Shown here: positions 27,563 through 38,783 of the stretch, one piece after another
Layout of the letters: each line of letters begins with the position of its first letter
Numbering within the stretch: the stretch's first letter is position 1
Position numbers and translations under genes: made by a program
From: Psococerastis gibbosa
Lineage: Eukaryota; Arthropoda; Insecta; Psocodea; Psocidae
Direction of reading: 5' to 3'
Assembly (NCBI GenBank): GCA_963971405.1
Contig: OZ020485.1
Span: forward strand, 51,147,469 to 51,211,468
DNA: 64,000 bases
Notes under the pieces: model-generated
Database searches by the model: none
What the model was told of the DNA's origin: nothing
Seen by the model: the letters and a program-made list of their open reading frames with translations, nothing else

Positions 27563-29683
27563 CCTGTATAGCGGTTGTATGTAAGCAGTCTTGCCTTTTG
27601 TTTGTGACGTCAGCTTGTTTAAGTTAGTACAAAATTGCATTGCTTTTTTCGATTGTTTTTTACGGTATACATTTTATTACTGTTGTAACTTGGTTAATCT
27701 AAGAAACTAGCTAGAAATACGAGAATTTCCTATCCTGGCCATTTTCTTGTCTGCTAAATTTAGTGGGTATCTTTGCAATGCCAGTTATTTTTTGGTGAAC
27801 TGGTTCCATGTTCCCTGACTGAGTCCGTAATTGAAGTGAATACTCTACGAAGCAACGCGAAGTAATAAAAAAAACTTAAACAGAAAAGATAATGGCCAAG
27901 AAGGACAATATCTGCGTAGGTATAGCAGCTGTAGGTTAATCGGTGCTGACGAGTTACAGTGTTGTTTTGTTACATTTTCAACGAGGTACTTTAGAGACAA
28001 AATTGGCCGTCTCAGCGCTAGTAGTCGTCAACACTTCCCTATAAACTGGTGCGGAGTATGAGTGAGCCAAAGAATCTACAGCGTCTCATATTGCTCTTTC
28101 ATTTGAAGAGTTAAGTGCGTCATTTCGCAATTGAGTTCCCAACAGCCGGTGGTGGCTGAATGGGGCAGAATTGTAGGCTGGAAGGCATTGGATAGAACCC
28201 TTAACATTTTAGAGATATATGATCATAAAGTAGCTCGCCCATGCCCCGCACCCGTGTGTTTATTCAGCCAAACATGTCAACATAGCGTTGCCATGGAGAT
28301 GCATAGGGGTCGTGTAGCCTAGCTAGAGTACCTCCTTCGGTGGGCTTGTTGTGATAAGTTAAGTAAATGTTTGTAAACTACGCACTTATGTCAATAATCT
28401 CAACCAATAATTATTCTAATATTGCATGGAACTTAATGGCTTTGTTGTTATTATTTTATTGCTATTCTGTTGTACTTATTCCATATTTTAGTCTCATTGT
28501 TTTCATCGCAAGTGACATTGTTCTATTTTGTTATTGTTGACTGACAAATTGTGAAACTGCATGCCAATGGTTGAAGTTGTGAAATCCCTTTTGAATTTAC
28601 TGAAAAGGGAGCCCCGTATTTTCGGATGCACTAATTGATTATACAGTATAACAGTATAATTTATACTGTAAGTGAAATTAAAAGCATGCCAAAAGTCGTT
28701 TTTACCATGGCCCACTATTTTTATTTTTATTATTATTTATTCGACCCTGTGACTTGATGTTCACTCTCCTTCATACACAATTGTTGATTAATAATTATTT
28801 TTTTTCAGAAAATGCATGATATATTAGGTACTTTTCATTTCATTAAATTCAAGTTGAGTTCTAACTCCGCTGGACGGCAGGAATAATGGCATTATTGATA
28901 TATTTACTTAGTATTACTGTTCATTATTAATAAGTAGGCTTACTTAATAATTATGTGTATACTGTATTTTCAGTTTTACATCCACTTTACTTTCCACTTA
29001 CCGTGCAATTGAGCGTTTTCCCTGATATTACTTGTTAATTGTATAATGATAGCAGCAAAGCATTGAGTTTCCACAGATTGTGTAAATCCACTTAAAATAT
29101 TGCAGAATGAGAGATTTGTAGTTTGTAAGGCACGCTTTGTGTTTGTGTCACGCAGCTTGCTTCACTATTGGTTAGTTATGATAGAGCACAAGTGCCTTAG
29201 GTGTAACCAGGCATCAGATTACGAGTGTTGACACTCTTGTTGACGTAAACCTGCCACTCTTCGGGGCCGAAACCACTATCTTTCCGTTTAAGTCTCTATA
29301 CTTCGTGCATTTATCAAAAATTATTTCAAGCCCGATCGTTTTACATTTTGTCACAGTATTTCAAACTCATACATGAAACAAATATACATAGTTTATGCAG
29401 TACCGTACATAAAAAATGTAGCAAAGATTGTCCTTGTTATGATAACACAACTACGCATTGCGACATGAGTCGTTGCTGCGTGAAAGTCGGTTATTTCAGC
29501 TTGGCATTTACGAAAATGAATTATCCTAATTATGTAATTATGAAGAATACGACTTCAAAAATTTGCTTGACCAGTGTGGCTCCGTCTTGCTTGATCAGTC
29601 TGGTCCTAATCCATTCCAATCATAACCGAACTTGGTCAAGTTTGGCTCAGGCAGTGTGACAATGATAGACATGCCTCATCGTG

Positions 29684-29765
29684 TCCATTGTAGCCGGGTA
29701 GGTTGTACCTGTTTGTCAACCATCGGCCATCTATAAGGTCGTTGGTAGATGCCTACCCATTCGTC
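29684..29765 (+). repeat. Dispersed repeat family F (diverged copy)
   Basis: GTGTCCATTGTAGCCGGGTAGG, TTGTCAACCATCGGCC and GGTAGATGCC loosely follow the family F block order. This is the weakest member listed. Confidence 0.3.
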
Positions 29766-30010
29766 TAAGAACCTTCAAAGAAATCATCTCCGGTGTTGAA
29801 TAATAGAATTATATGAGCGGAATGTGGTTGTTTTGGTCCTTTGCACTGTTCTGCTCCTGTCTTATAATGACGCTTGTTTTATTTTGCGATCTGAATATAA
29901 TTATAATCATCAAATTTGTGTAAAGTATGGGAAAATGCACTGGCTTATTAACGTAGTTCGAGGTTTGTGAATTAAATTTTGGCAGCTATTGTGAAATAAA
30001 TAAACAAAAA

Positions 30011-32276
30011 TTGTGTTCTCATTAATTATATTGGTGTTTGTTTTCAGGATTACTTACAGTTATTGCTAATTTGGGCATATGTATGTGCATAGTGTACCTA
30101 CCATAAAAAGTCAAATCCACCTGAACTAGGAGAGAAATTTGGTAAATGAACAGGCTCTTTTAGTTAATTGCCAATTTTGGCTTATTCATAGTGTGCCCTA
30201 AAATGAAGTCTTAACTACAAGTCTTAACTACAAGTAGTTATGGCTTGCTTTTAAGACATTTCTTAAATTCTGTTCATTTACTAATCGTTTCTTCAATATT
30301 TTTTAGTTTTTTTGCGATGCTGAGCATTTGAACAGTACTGTACTACACAGTGACTTCAACATAAAATAAAAAACTTACTATAGCCCATAAAAAAGTTCAT
30401 TTTCCTCTGCGTTTCCCAGGCATTTATTTATCCCTTCCAGAAAAAATTGAATGTAGAGCTTAGTGCTTAAATTAGGTTGTAAAATTGATTGGGAACAATT
30501 AAAAGTGAGGTGTCAACAAGTGCGGTAATGCTTATTTTTTGTAAAGTATTGCTTACTAATTTGTCTCCTCGAGTTGACGTTTACTTAAATTTGATTTGTA
30601 AATGTAATGAACGCTACGTAGTGGCAATATCACTGATATTAAAGATTTATTTAATTTTTTTACATTGAAATTAAACTTATATAATTTCTATTTGTCTATT
30701 ACTGTCCCCAATTTGTCCACGTTAGACTAAACTTGACGATAACAACACCGTTGGTTAAGATATTGTATCTGCTACAGGACCAGGGGCATCAAAGTCTTTT
30801 CCATATATCCAACCACCTCAGGAACTGAACAAGGATGTTTTAACAGCGGTGGTGTGGTTCCAGATAAGCTAGGCCAAATGTGGTAGAAAGGCAGGCAGGC
30901 AACCTCGCGGACGGACAAGTGCGCTCTTGCTGATAGCAGTTTCGCGTCGCCAAATTGGAATAATTCAGAATAACTAATAAAATTGAAATGGTTGTGTATC
31001 CCCTTAGCCAAAATAAAGTTTTAAAAAAAATGAGACTTGGTAAAGTTAAACTCATGCCTCAAACAGTAATGTGTAAGTAAGCATGTCTTAGCTAGTCAGT
31101 TTTGTCTCTTGTAGTCAGTGAAGGCTGACTTTGAGGGTACAAGTTTGGCAGCGGCCAAAATTAATTCGGAAACGATATCAATAATCTCCGCGAAATCAAT
31201 GGGGCCATAGCCTGTAGCCTATATTAGATTCAAGATTAAATTTTTCTGGGTCAAACTCAAATAAAAAATTATCTATCGAATTAAACAGAAGTAGGCCTAC
31301 TTCCAAAAAACAGAAATTCAAATTAATGAATTAGATGCCGGTAATTCTCTTTTTGGACAATTTAATGCTATAGAAGTAATCAAGCAGAGCAAAACCTATT
31401 GAGAGTTTTTGGCACCGATGTTACAATATAATATTTGCCTGGTTGAAATCTATTCATTGAATTAATTATTACCAGATGCTAATTATTCTGGCACAGTCAG
31501 CGTAAAATTAATGCAAAATTTGCACATTTATGTTAGGCTTAGAAGCCATCACCGGCAATAAGATACGGTAGTTATTTGACTTTTATGAAAATTAAGACCA
31601 ATGGGGTCTGCCCAGGTTGCTTCTATACCACTCAGTTAATTCCCCCACGTCATGTCATTGATTTTAGCCTGCTCCAAGTGTCCAAGCACATTTCAAACGG
31701 AAGTACCTAATTTGAGTTCCTTCGATGTGGCGCATCTGGCAGCCTGATGCAGAGATGCTGGCATTGATATATAAGTGAAAACTGTTTTGAAATTTATTCC
31801 AAACTGCAAATTAGTTCCTTTACTTCTCTTTGAATCAGAAAATGCGATATTAGAAAGTTGATGGAAAATTATTGAAAAAGTTGCAAAATTAAATTTGGCG
31901 GTTCTTTTTAATATGCTAATGACACGTCTAACTGCCACCTCGTTACCATGGTAACATTGTATTTTGTTAGCGTTGTTGGTTGTTATTGTTAATTGTTATT
32001 AGTTATTATTAGAAAAAGTCAATAAGAAATTAAGAAGTTATTGTTGCCTTAATTGTTGCTATACAGAATAATTCCAACTGAATTGTCTAGTTTGGCAGTA
32101 ATTCTCAATTTTATTGTGCAATTATTGATTTTTAGAGCACTTCTATGCTTTAAGGTAAGTTTTCAATTAATTTTATTTAAAAAAGCACACTTTAAGTTGT
32201 TTCTCATACCAACAGCCACCACACAACTCTATTGCGTTAAATTATTTATAGCAGCTATCAACATCAACCAAATTAA
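30011..32276. other. No gene recognised
   Basis: AT-rich intergenic sequence. A family F-like block lies at about 31,078-31,180 (AGCATGTCTTAGCTAGTCAG, CTTTGAGGGTACAAGTTTGGC, GCGGCCAAAATT). A perfect RFX-type palindrome lies at 31,942. Short open frames show no recognisable similarity and are not called. Confidence 0.4.
31942..31955. promoter_or_regulatory. Perfect X-box (RFX-type) palindrome
   Basis: GTTACCATGGTAAC is an exact 14-bp palindrome matching the RFX/DAF-19 X-box consensus (GTTRCC-AT-GGYAAC). No gene promoter is recognised nearby, so function is unproven; it could be an enhancer element or chance. Confidence 0.35.
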
Positions 32277-32289
32277 TTAATAAAATATA

Positions 32290-34380
32290 CCATACTTTAC
32301 TTTATCCAATGCCAGCCAGCTCTTGGCATCTCTGCCATACGCCGACGAGCCTCCCAGTGAAGACGCAATGGGTTTCTGTCTTGGTTGTTGGAGAGGGCTG
32401 CGCAATCCTGAAGGTGTAGATCGTCCATCCTCCCAGAGTTGCAAAGGGGACAGGTGTCCGAGTCTACAACCCCGATCCGGTGAAGGTGCGCTTGCAGGTA
32501 GTCGTGCTCAGTACAGTCTAAATTTTGCGACTGCATCAGCCCTCGGTAGATCACGCGGTATGGGCTGGTTTACGAGTGGTTCTCACTGTTTACCGCCGCA
32601 TGCATCTTCAATTGTTTTCCTATGTTATTTTTTGATTGCGGTTTATATAGTGTTCTTTGCTGATGTCAGTGATACGTCATTATTGGGTTGAGGTAAGAGA
32701 GTGCCCTCCCAGTTTCCCAGCAGGCCGATGTGACTTGGTACCCACTGAAATACGAGGTGCCATCCACTACACGACATTGCAGAAAGAGTTTCTTAGTCAG
32801 CTCGCAGTCTGTTTTGGAGTTTTCTGGGACGGCGAAGATGGCGGCCTGTGAATCAACCATGAATACGACTCTCCTTTGGATGCAGTTTAAACTGAGGAGC
32901 TTTTCAGCTGCCCGATGTACCGCAGCTATTTCGCCGTCATAGTTGCAAGCGTTTGATCCGACCGCCGAGCGTCCTTCGAAGAGGGAACAGAAGAAGCCGG
33001 CCCCTGTTGCTGAGGTACGGCTGATCCGTCTGTGTAAACGTGCAACCAGTCCTCTTCATTGTAGCGCTCCGCGATGGTTTCGAGGGCAGCAGCTTTTAGA
33101 GTATAAGGATCACATTGGCTTTTTGGCGCATTGATGTTGATAAGCGAGAGGTTCTTTTCGGGTAACTTTGGTAGGACTGTGTGGAAAGCTGGGAGTTCGG
33201 CAGGCTGTTCGAGGTTCACTTCATACTTGGCTCGTACTTAATTGGCGTACACTAATGGCGATTTCTGGGTGCAGAGTCGGGAGGAAGCAGGTGCGTAGTT
33301 AGCCCAATGCTGCTGGTCGGTTCTTTTAGCTCTCCCCAAATTTCAATGTAAGCTTCTCACGCTGTACCTGTAAAGGCTCTATTCCTGCCTGCACTTCCAT
33401 CGCATTATAGGGGTGGATTTAGCGAACTGCGTTATTGTTCGAAGACCGTTATTTTGCACTAAATCCAGTTTGTTAAGGTTGGCGTTGGACGCTAGACCTG
33501 TTACTTCTGAGGCATACTCCATGGTTGGACGAACGTAAGTTTTGTACGCTGTCGTAAGAACGTCCTGCGTAGCTCCCCATTTTGTTGCTGCTAGTCGCTT
33601 CAGTAAGGTACACCGTTTCTGAGCTCTTTCCGCTGTCACCTTAACCTGACTAGTCCAGCTTAGTTTGGGGTCTAAGGTTACGCCGAGATACTTCATTTCC
33701 CGGGTTCGGTCGACGCATACTTTGATGTGGTGCTGTTTGGTAGATAATGTGAAAAGTTCATACATAGTTTTCTCTTTGTTTAGTTCCATCTTGTTCTTCT
33801 CGCACCAGGCGGCTACTGCCTTAAGTACTTCGTTTAAAACTGTTTCCATGCTCTTGATGTTACTACTGGTCACCCAAAGCGCCACTTCATCGGCGTATAC
33901 CAGACACGATACGCCAGGGATCATTTCTATTTCGTGTTTGAAGTCGTCGATCATAACGTTGCAGAGCAGACAACTAAGAACGGCCCCTTGGGGGAGTCCT
34001 TGGTGGATTTGTTTATAACCAGAGATAGTGTTTTGGAATTTTGTGCGGATGTACCTTTGTGACAGGAAATTTATTTATCCATGTCAGCATTTTTCCGGAG
34101 ATGTGTAACTTGCTGAGCTTGTTGGCCAGGAGTGCTCGCCAGATTTTGTCCTAGGCGGCCTTAAAATCGAGAAACACAGCTAAAGTGGATTGTTTGCGGT
34201 GAAAACCGTCTTTAACTGCCCTTGAGAATTTGTCCATTTGGTGTGTAGTCCATCGGTGTTGTCTAAAACCGGCTTGGCCTTCGGAGATGGCGCCAATGGA
34301 CTCTAGATATTCTCACAGCCTTTTTTCGACCATATTTTCGGCTGTCTTGCTCACCAGGCTTGTCAGCGAAATGCTTAAAT
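32290..34380 (-). mobile_element. Decayed LINE with RT, RNase H and zinc knuckle
   Basis: The minus strand, read from high to low coordinates, has RT motifs (AGFRQHRWTTHQMD, VFLDFKAA-DKIWRALL), then LVYADEVALWV (variant of YADD) and KYLGVTLDPKLSW. These are followed by an RNase H-like DWLHVYTDGSAV block and a C-terminal CPLC...H-x4-C knuckle (YLQAHLHRIGVVDSDTCPLC). This domain order fits I/Jockey-group LINEs with RNase H. It is 5'-truncated with several stops and frame changes. Similar AT-rich strings (TTAATAAAATAT and TTAAATAAAATAT) at the two ends may be a decayed target duplication. Confidence 0.8.
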
Positions 34381-34394
34381 AAAATATTATTATG

Positions 34395-34575
34395 GTTATT
34401 ATTGCTTTCCTGTTTATACTTTATGTAGTATAGGGAAAGTTTGATGCTGGTCGAAATGTTAGATTCCGAGATTTCAACGGATTTACACGTTTTGCGGTCC
34501 CAGGAACCAAAAAAGTCTGTCGATTTGTGGGCAAACTAATTGGTGGATTTTGATGAAATTAGGCATGCTCTCCTT
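34395..34575 (-). repeat. Family A element, end fragment
   Basis: Reads TTTATGTAGTATAGGGAAAG, GCTGGTCGAAATGTTAGATTC, GGTCCCAGGAACC, TCGATTTGTGGGCAAACTA and GATGAAATTAGGCATGC. This is the 3' end of family A on the minus strand, abutting the 5' truncation of the LINE. Confidence 0.65.
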
Positions 34576-35112
34576 GGCTTGTAAAACCGAACTTAAATTG
34601 CACGACGAATCCACCATCTTCAGTCATATCGAAATATTGGCCATTCATTGGGTCATGCGACACACTGACCTAAACTACCGGTTGAGTCTTATGATGGCAA
34701 AGTCTCTCGGCAAATGCTGACCATTTCCTTGGTGATTGGTTGAAATTAAATTAAAATCAATACCCCAATCGCGGTGCTTGTTTTTACACCACTCCGCCTA
34801 GTCAACAACTACTATTATTATTCGCCAAACGTCACCCTCTCGAATGGTGAAACAACTAACAGCACATTTTGTTGGAAATATAAGCCATAAGGCGGGTCCG
34901 GGTCCTATATTTAACTTTATTGACACTAATTTCTCAAATAATTAAATCAAGGTCGGCCAACAATAGTTACTAATAAAGCTAATTTATGTTTAAATTTGCA
35001 TTATGAATTTGTTATGAAGCTATTTGTAAAGGTATTTAATGAATGTTTCCGACATTCACTCCGATTAGTCGCGATATAAGTTAACTCACCAAAAGTGGTC
35101 ATTGTTTACTTT
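34576..35112. other. No gene recognised
   Basis: AT-rich sequence between a family A fragment and the Tc1-like element. Nothing supported. Confidence 0.4.
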
Positions 35113-35169
35113 GGCGGCTATTCCACCGGCTTCATTTCTGACACTGTCACTAACGTTTGTTTTGTTTTA

Positions 35170-35381
35170 GGCGCTTATTCCACCGACGTGCATTTTCAAT
35201 GTGCATGTGCATGACGTGGTAGCAGACATCATTAATAAGTCTCTACCATATAATAACTTAATTTATAATAGATTAGTTAAGTATCTACATAAGAGTCTCC
35301 TTAAAATATGGCAGAGACTTATTAATGATGTCTGCTACCACGTCATGCACATGCACATTGAAAATGGTGGAATAAGTGCCT
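35170..35381. repeat. Palindromic MITE, family B, inside the Tc1-like left arm
   Basis: Ends are GGCGCTTATTCCACCG and, inverted, AAGGCACTTATTCCACC, flanked by TA (35,168-35,169 and 35,382-35,383). The body has GCATGACGTGGTAGCAGACAT, its inverse ATGTCTGCTACCACGTCATG, and a central segment with AGTCTCTACCATATAATAAC. Confidence 0.8.
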
Positions 35382-35699
35382 TAAGGAGACTATTATGTAG
35401 TATTGGTCATAAATCCTGGAACAAACACGTTTATGGTTTTTCATGCAAAAGTAGTTCACATATCAAACTGCACATGATATTGTAGTATCGTGGGTAGGTA
35501 CCACACACTTTCACCAGAAAACTTTGAAATTGGTTCAGTGGTTTCAAGAGGATGAGCTGAAGACGAAAATGTCGTTGGCCAGAATGGTTGGAAAAAAACC
35601 ATCAGAACTCATGCTCGCGCATTTTTGGCTTCTTAAATAATAATTTAGTTTGTCATTGTAAACATTTACGTTTTAAAACAAGATAGAAGACAAATCGTT

Positions 35700-36640
35700 G
35701 ACCATGGACATGAGAGAAAGAATTCAGGCCCCCTCGTAGGGGATGAAGCCTATTGACATTGGATGGCAGGTACAGGTCCCCAGGTAATCAATTTCAAGCG
35801 AAATGTGTATACTTTAATCCCCCAAGAATGAAAAAGTGCAGGTCGTCCTCATAAAACGCCAGCGAAGTACGAAAGAAAGGTGTTTTCAGTGTTTCGCGGG
35901 AACCCCTGTTCCGTACCGCGGAAAATTTTGGCTAAAGTTAAAATTTCTGGAGCCAAAAAAATTCAGTAAAGACAGTAAGACATCAGCAAACTGGAAATGG
36001 CCTTAATAGTTTCTGCCCTACAAAGAAGTTTTGTCTATCGAGGAAGAACATATATTTTCGGCCGAAATTCGCATTTAACCATATCTATTGGACTGATTAA
36101 GACTAGAAACTGGTGGTTTTCGGCGATGAATCAAAGTTCAATCTGTTTGGATCGGTTGGTATGAAGGCAGTTAGAAGACCTTTTGGTAAAAAACTTGAAA
36201 AGAAGAATATCCGGGCAACAATGATGCATGGTGGCGGTTCCACCATGGTGTTGGCCTGTCTTCGGGTTTCGCAGTTGGAATACTAGTATAGGCTACATCT
36301 CCGGAATGATGGATTGTTTTATGAAACGAGACACCCTTAGAGACAATTTCGAGACACTTCTTTTCCAACAAACGCCTGTAAAGTCATATTTAACGCATGA
36401 TAATGATCCCAAGCATACATCAAAGGTGGTGAAAGAGTACCTGGAGAAGGAAAAGATTTGAATTCTACGTTCCCTCCATCAGGTCCTTACCTCAACCCCA
36501 TTGAAAACCTTTGGGAAATTATTCCTCGTGAAGTGCACCGGAAAAAACTGAGGTGTATTTAAGAACTTTGAAGGACTATTGAAGACGTCTGAAAGGACAT
36601 CCTCGGTGCAATTATTGCACTTCCCTGATACGGTCAATGC
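35700..36640 (+). pseudogene. Tc1-family transposase relic
   Basis: Plus-strand fragments read MRERIQAPS near the start, then GDESKFNLFGSVG near 36,123 and a basic KAVRRPFGKK segment. RATMMHGGGSTMVLAC and LTHDNDPKHTSKVVKEYLEK (36,390-36,455) follow. The DES and DNDPKHTSK blocks are Tc1 catalytic-core signatures. Numerous stops and frame changes make it non-functional; it lies between the inverted arms described above. Confidence 0.8.
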
Positions 36641-36930
36641 CCAATTGATGTGTTGAGGTGATGAGAGACATGGGGGTCACACTAAATATTAATACATTGA
36701 ATCAAATAAGAGTCAGTTTCATTTATTTAGTTTTGCTCCAACCATTATGGCCAACGACATATTCGTCTTCAGCTCATCCTCTTGAAACCACTGAACCAAT
36801 TTCAAAGTTTTTTGGTGAAAGTGTGTGGTACCTACCCACAATACTACAATATCATATGCAGTTTGATATGTGAACTACTTTCGTATGAAAAGCCATAAAC
36901 GTGTTTGTTCCAGGATTTATGACCAATGCT

Positions 36931-37040
36931 GTAGATACTTAACTTATCTATTATAAATTAAGTTATAATATGGTAGAGACTTATTAATGATGTCTGTTAC
37001 CATATTATAACTTAATTTATAATAGATAAGTTAAGTATCT
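36931..37040. repeat. 110-bp hairpin inside the Tc1-like right arm
   Basis: A near-perfect palindrome from GTAGATACTTAACTTATC to GATAAGTTAAGTATCTAC with TGGTAGAGACTTATTAATGA and GTCTGTTACC near the centre. Its sequence is shared with the central part of the family B copy in the left arm, so the two insertions are related. Confidence 0.7.
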
Positions 37041-37120
37041 ACATAATATTCTCCTTAAAACAAAACAAACGCCAGTGACAGTATCACAAATGAAGCAAAT
37101 TGGCCTGTGGAACTGTTGCC

Positions 37121-37711
37121 TTCTCATGCATTGCAATGGCTGATTGCTCTTGTGACTTGTCTCAACTTGTGTGATGCGTGAATGTCTTCTGCTATTTACA
37201 ATAATATGTACATGACAGAATTATGATAGACATGGGTAGTTTTTTGCTTATGAATATTTTTAATGGACGAACATGTCAGAGGGATGAAATTAAAACAGTC
37301 TTTGCTTAAAAAGGCAATTGTCTGGTAAATGGTAAGTTTTCCTTCCACTTCATATTTGGTTACAAACATATTGCTTTTTATTTCTGCGTATTTTGATGGA
37401 CAATGAGTGTCAGAAGCATAAAAATTAAATGTCCCTGACGTTAATACCGTAATTTTCAATCTCTTTATGTATAATGGGCTAGAGGATGTGATCATTTACC
37501 GCAGCGCAAACAATGAAGAAAAAGAAATGGGATGAGCGGTCGCTACCTCCTATCTCCTGGATTCTTCAACGTTCAACTGTTTGTTAAGGTCCCTACAGAC
37601 GACCCGCATCCCAGGGAAGACAATTTTTTATATTTTTGTTGTTGGGGTACTAAATACGATGATTAGCGGATTAACGTTGTTGTGAAGTGATGATGAGACA
37701 AAGACACATGT
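37121..37711. other. No gene recognised
   Basis: Intergenic sequence without supported features. Confidence 0.4.
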
Positions 37712-38060
37712 AAACAACCGATCCGAGTTTGCTCCAACATGAGCAATAATTTTCCTCTGGTTAAATTTCGGTTTTCTAAAAATTCCCTATCCCAAAGTAC
37801 TAAATTGATCGATGGGTCGCAGGCCCGTATCCAGGATTTTATTTCGGGGAGGGCTGTGATCCTATAGTAAGTATGTCGCACATCTGGAAAGTTTAACTCT
37901 ATCTGTCTTACAGTCAAAATATTTGGGGGGGGGGGAGCAGCCCCCCATTTGGTTACAGGTCTGATGGGTCGATATCATAGTCTAGTCTCTAGAATGTGAA
38001 CGGGCAGATTGAAATATTACAACACAGTAATACTGGCAGAGTATGTAATGCATTTAAATT
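37712..38060 (+). repeat. Family A element (diverged subfamily), partial
   Basis: AACCGATCCGAGTTTGCTCC, AATAATTTTCCTCTGG, CCCTATCCCAAAGTACTAAA, TTACAACACAGTAATACTGG and GCAGAGTATGTAATGC place it in the subfamily seen at 7.8 and 55.5 kb. It is split by a 154-bp hAT-like MITE and truncated on the right. Confidence 0.65.
37820..37973. repeat. hAT-like MITE inserted in a family A element
   Basis: Inverted ends CAGGCCCGTATCC and, reversed, CAGACCTGTAACC, flanked by the perfect 8-bp duplication ATGGGTCG at 37,812-37,819 and 37,974-37,981. Internal G and C runs. Removing it restores the family A sequence, so it is the younger insertion. Confidence 0.8.
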
Positions 38061-38149
38061 TTAAAGCATGAATGCGGGATGATGATGATGGGCCGTATAG
38101 TCGTTCTGAAAATTACTTCCAAACGTTCCGTCAACATCTGCGGTCGACA

Positions 38150-38783
38150 TCTTCAGTGGAACTGCGTAGAAACCCTGTGTGCTGCGGAGCAGTACACGGG
38201 ACGGGATGGGTGAAAAATGCGGAAGTAATACATGCCCAATGAAAAATGTAATGCAGACAACGGAGAATGTTGATAGATAGGATAGCGTACATTTCAATTT
38301 ATAGTCGCAATATTATTTTATTGCAAATTATTTGTCTGCATTACATGGTCAGGACATGTAGAGTAGTGGTACGGACTCTGATCTTCACCCGAAAGGTTGT
38401 TGGTTCGAGTCCTGCACTTCCTACATTTTCTTCGGAGAGCATGTAAAGCAGGCGGTCCCGGGCCTTCCTAGTTGAGTGTAAGAGAGGGCTTTATAGCCCT
38501 AACTCCGCTAGGTTGGCTTAGTAATAGGACAAAAAGTCAATATTTATTGATTTTTATTATGTTTGCACAATCGCAAATTCACAGGAAAAACGTAAAGACA
38601 TCGCGATTTTCAAAAACCCTGCTGCGGAGCAGTACACGGGACGGGATGGGTGAAAAAAGCGGAAGTATTACAATTCCAATGAAAAATGTAATGCAGACAA
38701 CGGAGAATGTGGAAAATTGACGGAATCCCTGACACGACATTCATTGACTGTTAGGCGGTACGAAGTTCGCCGGGTCCACTAGT
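38150..38783 (+). repeat. Possible Helitron-like remnant interrupted by a SINE
   Basis: A ~90-bp block (GCTGCGGAGCAGTACACGGG, ACGGGATGGGTGAAAA, CCAATGAAAAATGTAATGC, GACAACGGAGAATGT) occurs at about 38,180-38,270 and again at 38,622-38,710. The right end has GGCGGTACGAAGTTCGCCGGG followed by CTAGT, resembling the small hairpin plus CTAG-T end of Helitrons. No helicase coding is present. Confidence 0.35.
38346..38530 (+). mobile_element. tRNA-derived SINE (copy 3)
   Basis: Plus-strand A box TAGAGTAGTGGT (38,358) and B box GGTTCGAGTCC (38,402), then AAGCAGGCGGTCCCGGGCC, GTGTAAGAGAGGGCTTTATA and CTCCGCTAGGTTGGCTTAGT. It gives the family orientation most clearly: tRNA-like head at the left, body at the right. 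Confidence 0.85.

Larger units (their letters stand above)
25693..30010 (+). other. Possible long 3'UTR of the neuronal isoform
   Basis: About 4.3 kb with no gene and few recognisable repeats (family F pieces near 27.5 and 29.7 kb), unlike the surrounding repeat-rich DNA. AATAAATAAAC near 29,995, followed by a TGTG-rich stretch, is a plausible polyadenylation site. Fly neuroglian is known for very long neuronal 3'UTRs, so this is a reasonable inference, but nothing here proves transcription. Confidence 0.35.
35113..37120 (+). mobile_element. Tc1-like DNA transposon with long inverted repeats, both arms invaded
   Basis: Long inverted arms enclose a dead transposase. Left arm pieces are 35,113-35,169 and 35,382-35,591; right arm pieces are 36,738-36,930 and 37,041-37,120. 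The arms pair over GTCGTTGGCC, CAAGAGGATGAGCTGAAGACG, GGTGAAAGTGTGTGGTACC, AACACGTTTATGG and CAGGATTTATGACCAAT, then GACACTGTCAC and TTTGTTTTGTTTT. A palindromic MITE (35,170-35,381) interrupts the left arm, and a 110-bp hairpin (36,931-37,040) interrupts the right arm at nearly the mirror position. The outermost bases (GGCGGCTATTCCACCGG / GGCAACAGTTCCACAGG) resemble the MITE family B ends. Confidence 0.75.

Noticed and set aside
29348-29659. Cysteine-rich open frame of about 100 codons
   Set aside because: Starts with a non-ATG codon, has no recognisable domain, no splice context and AT-rich composition unlike the real exons.
38346-38420. tRNA gene call from A and B boxes
   Set aside because: No acceptor stem or cloverleaf closes around the boxes, and a constant non-tRNA body follows in three copies. 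It is a SINE.
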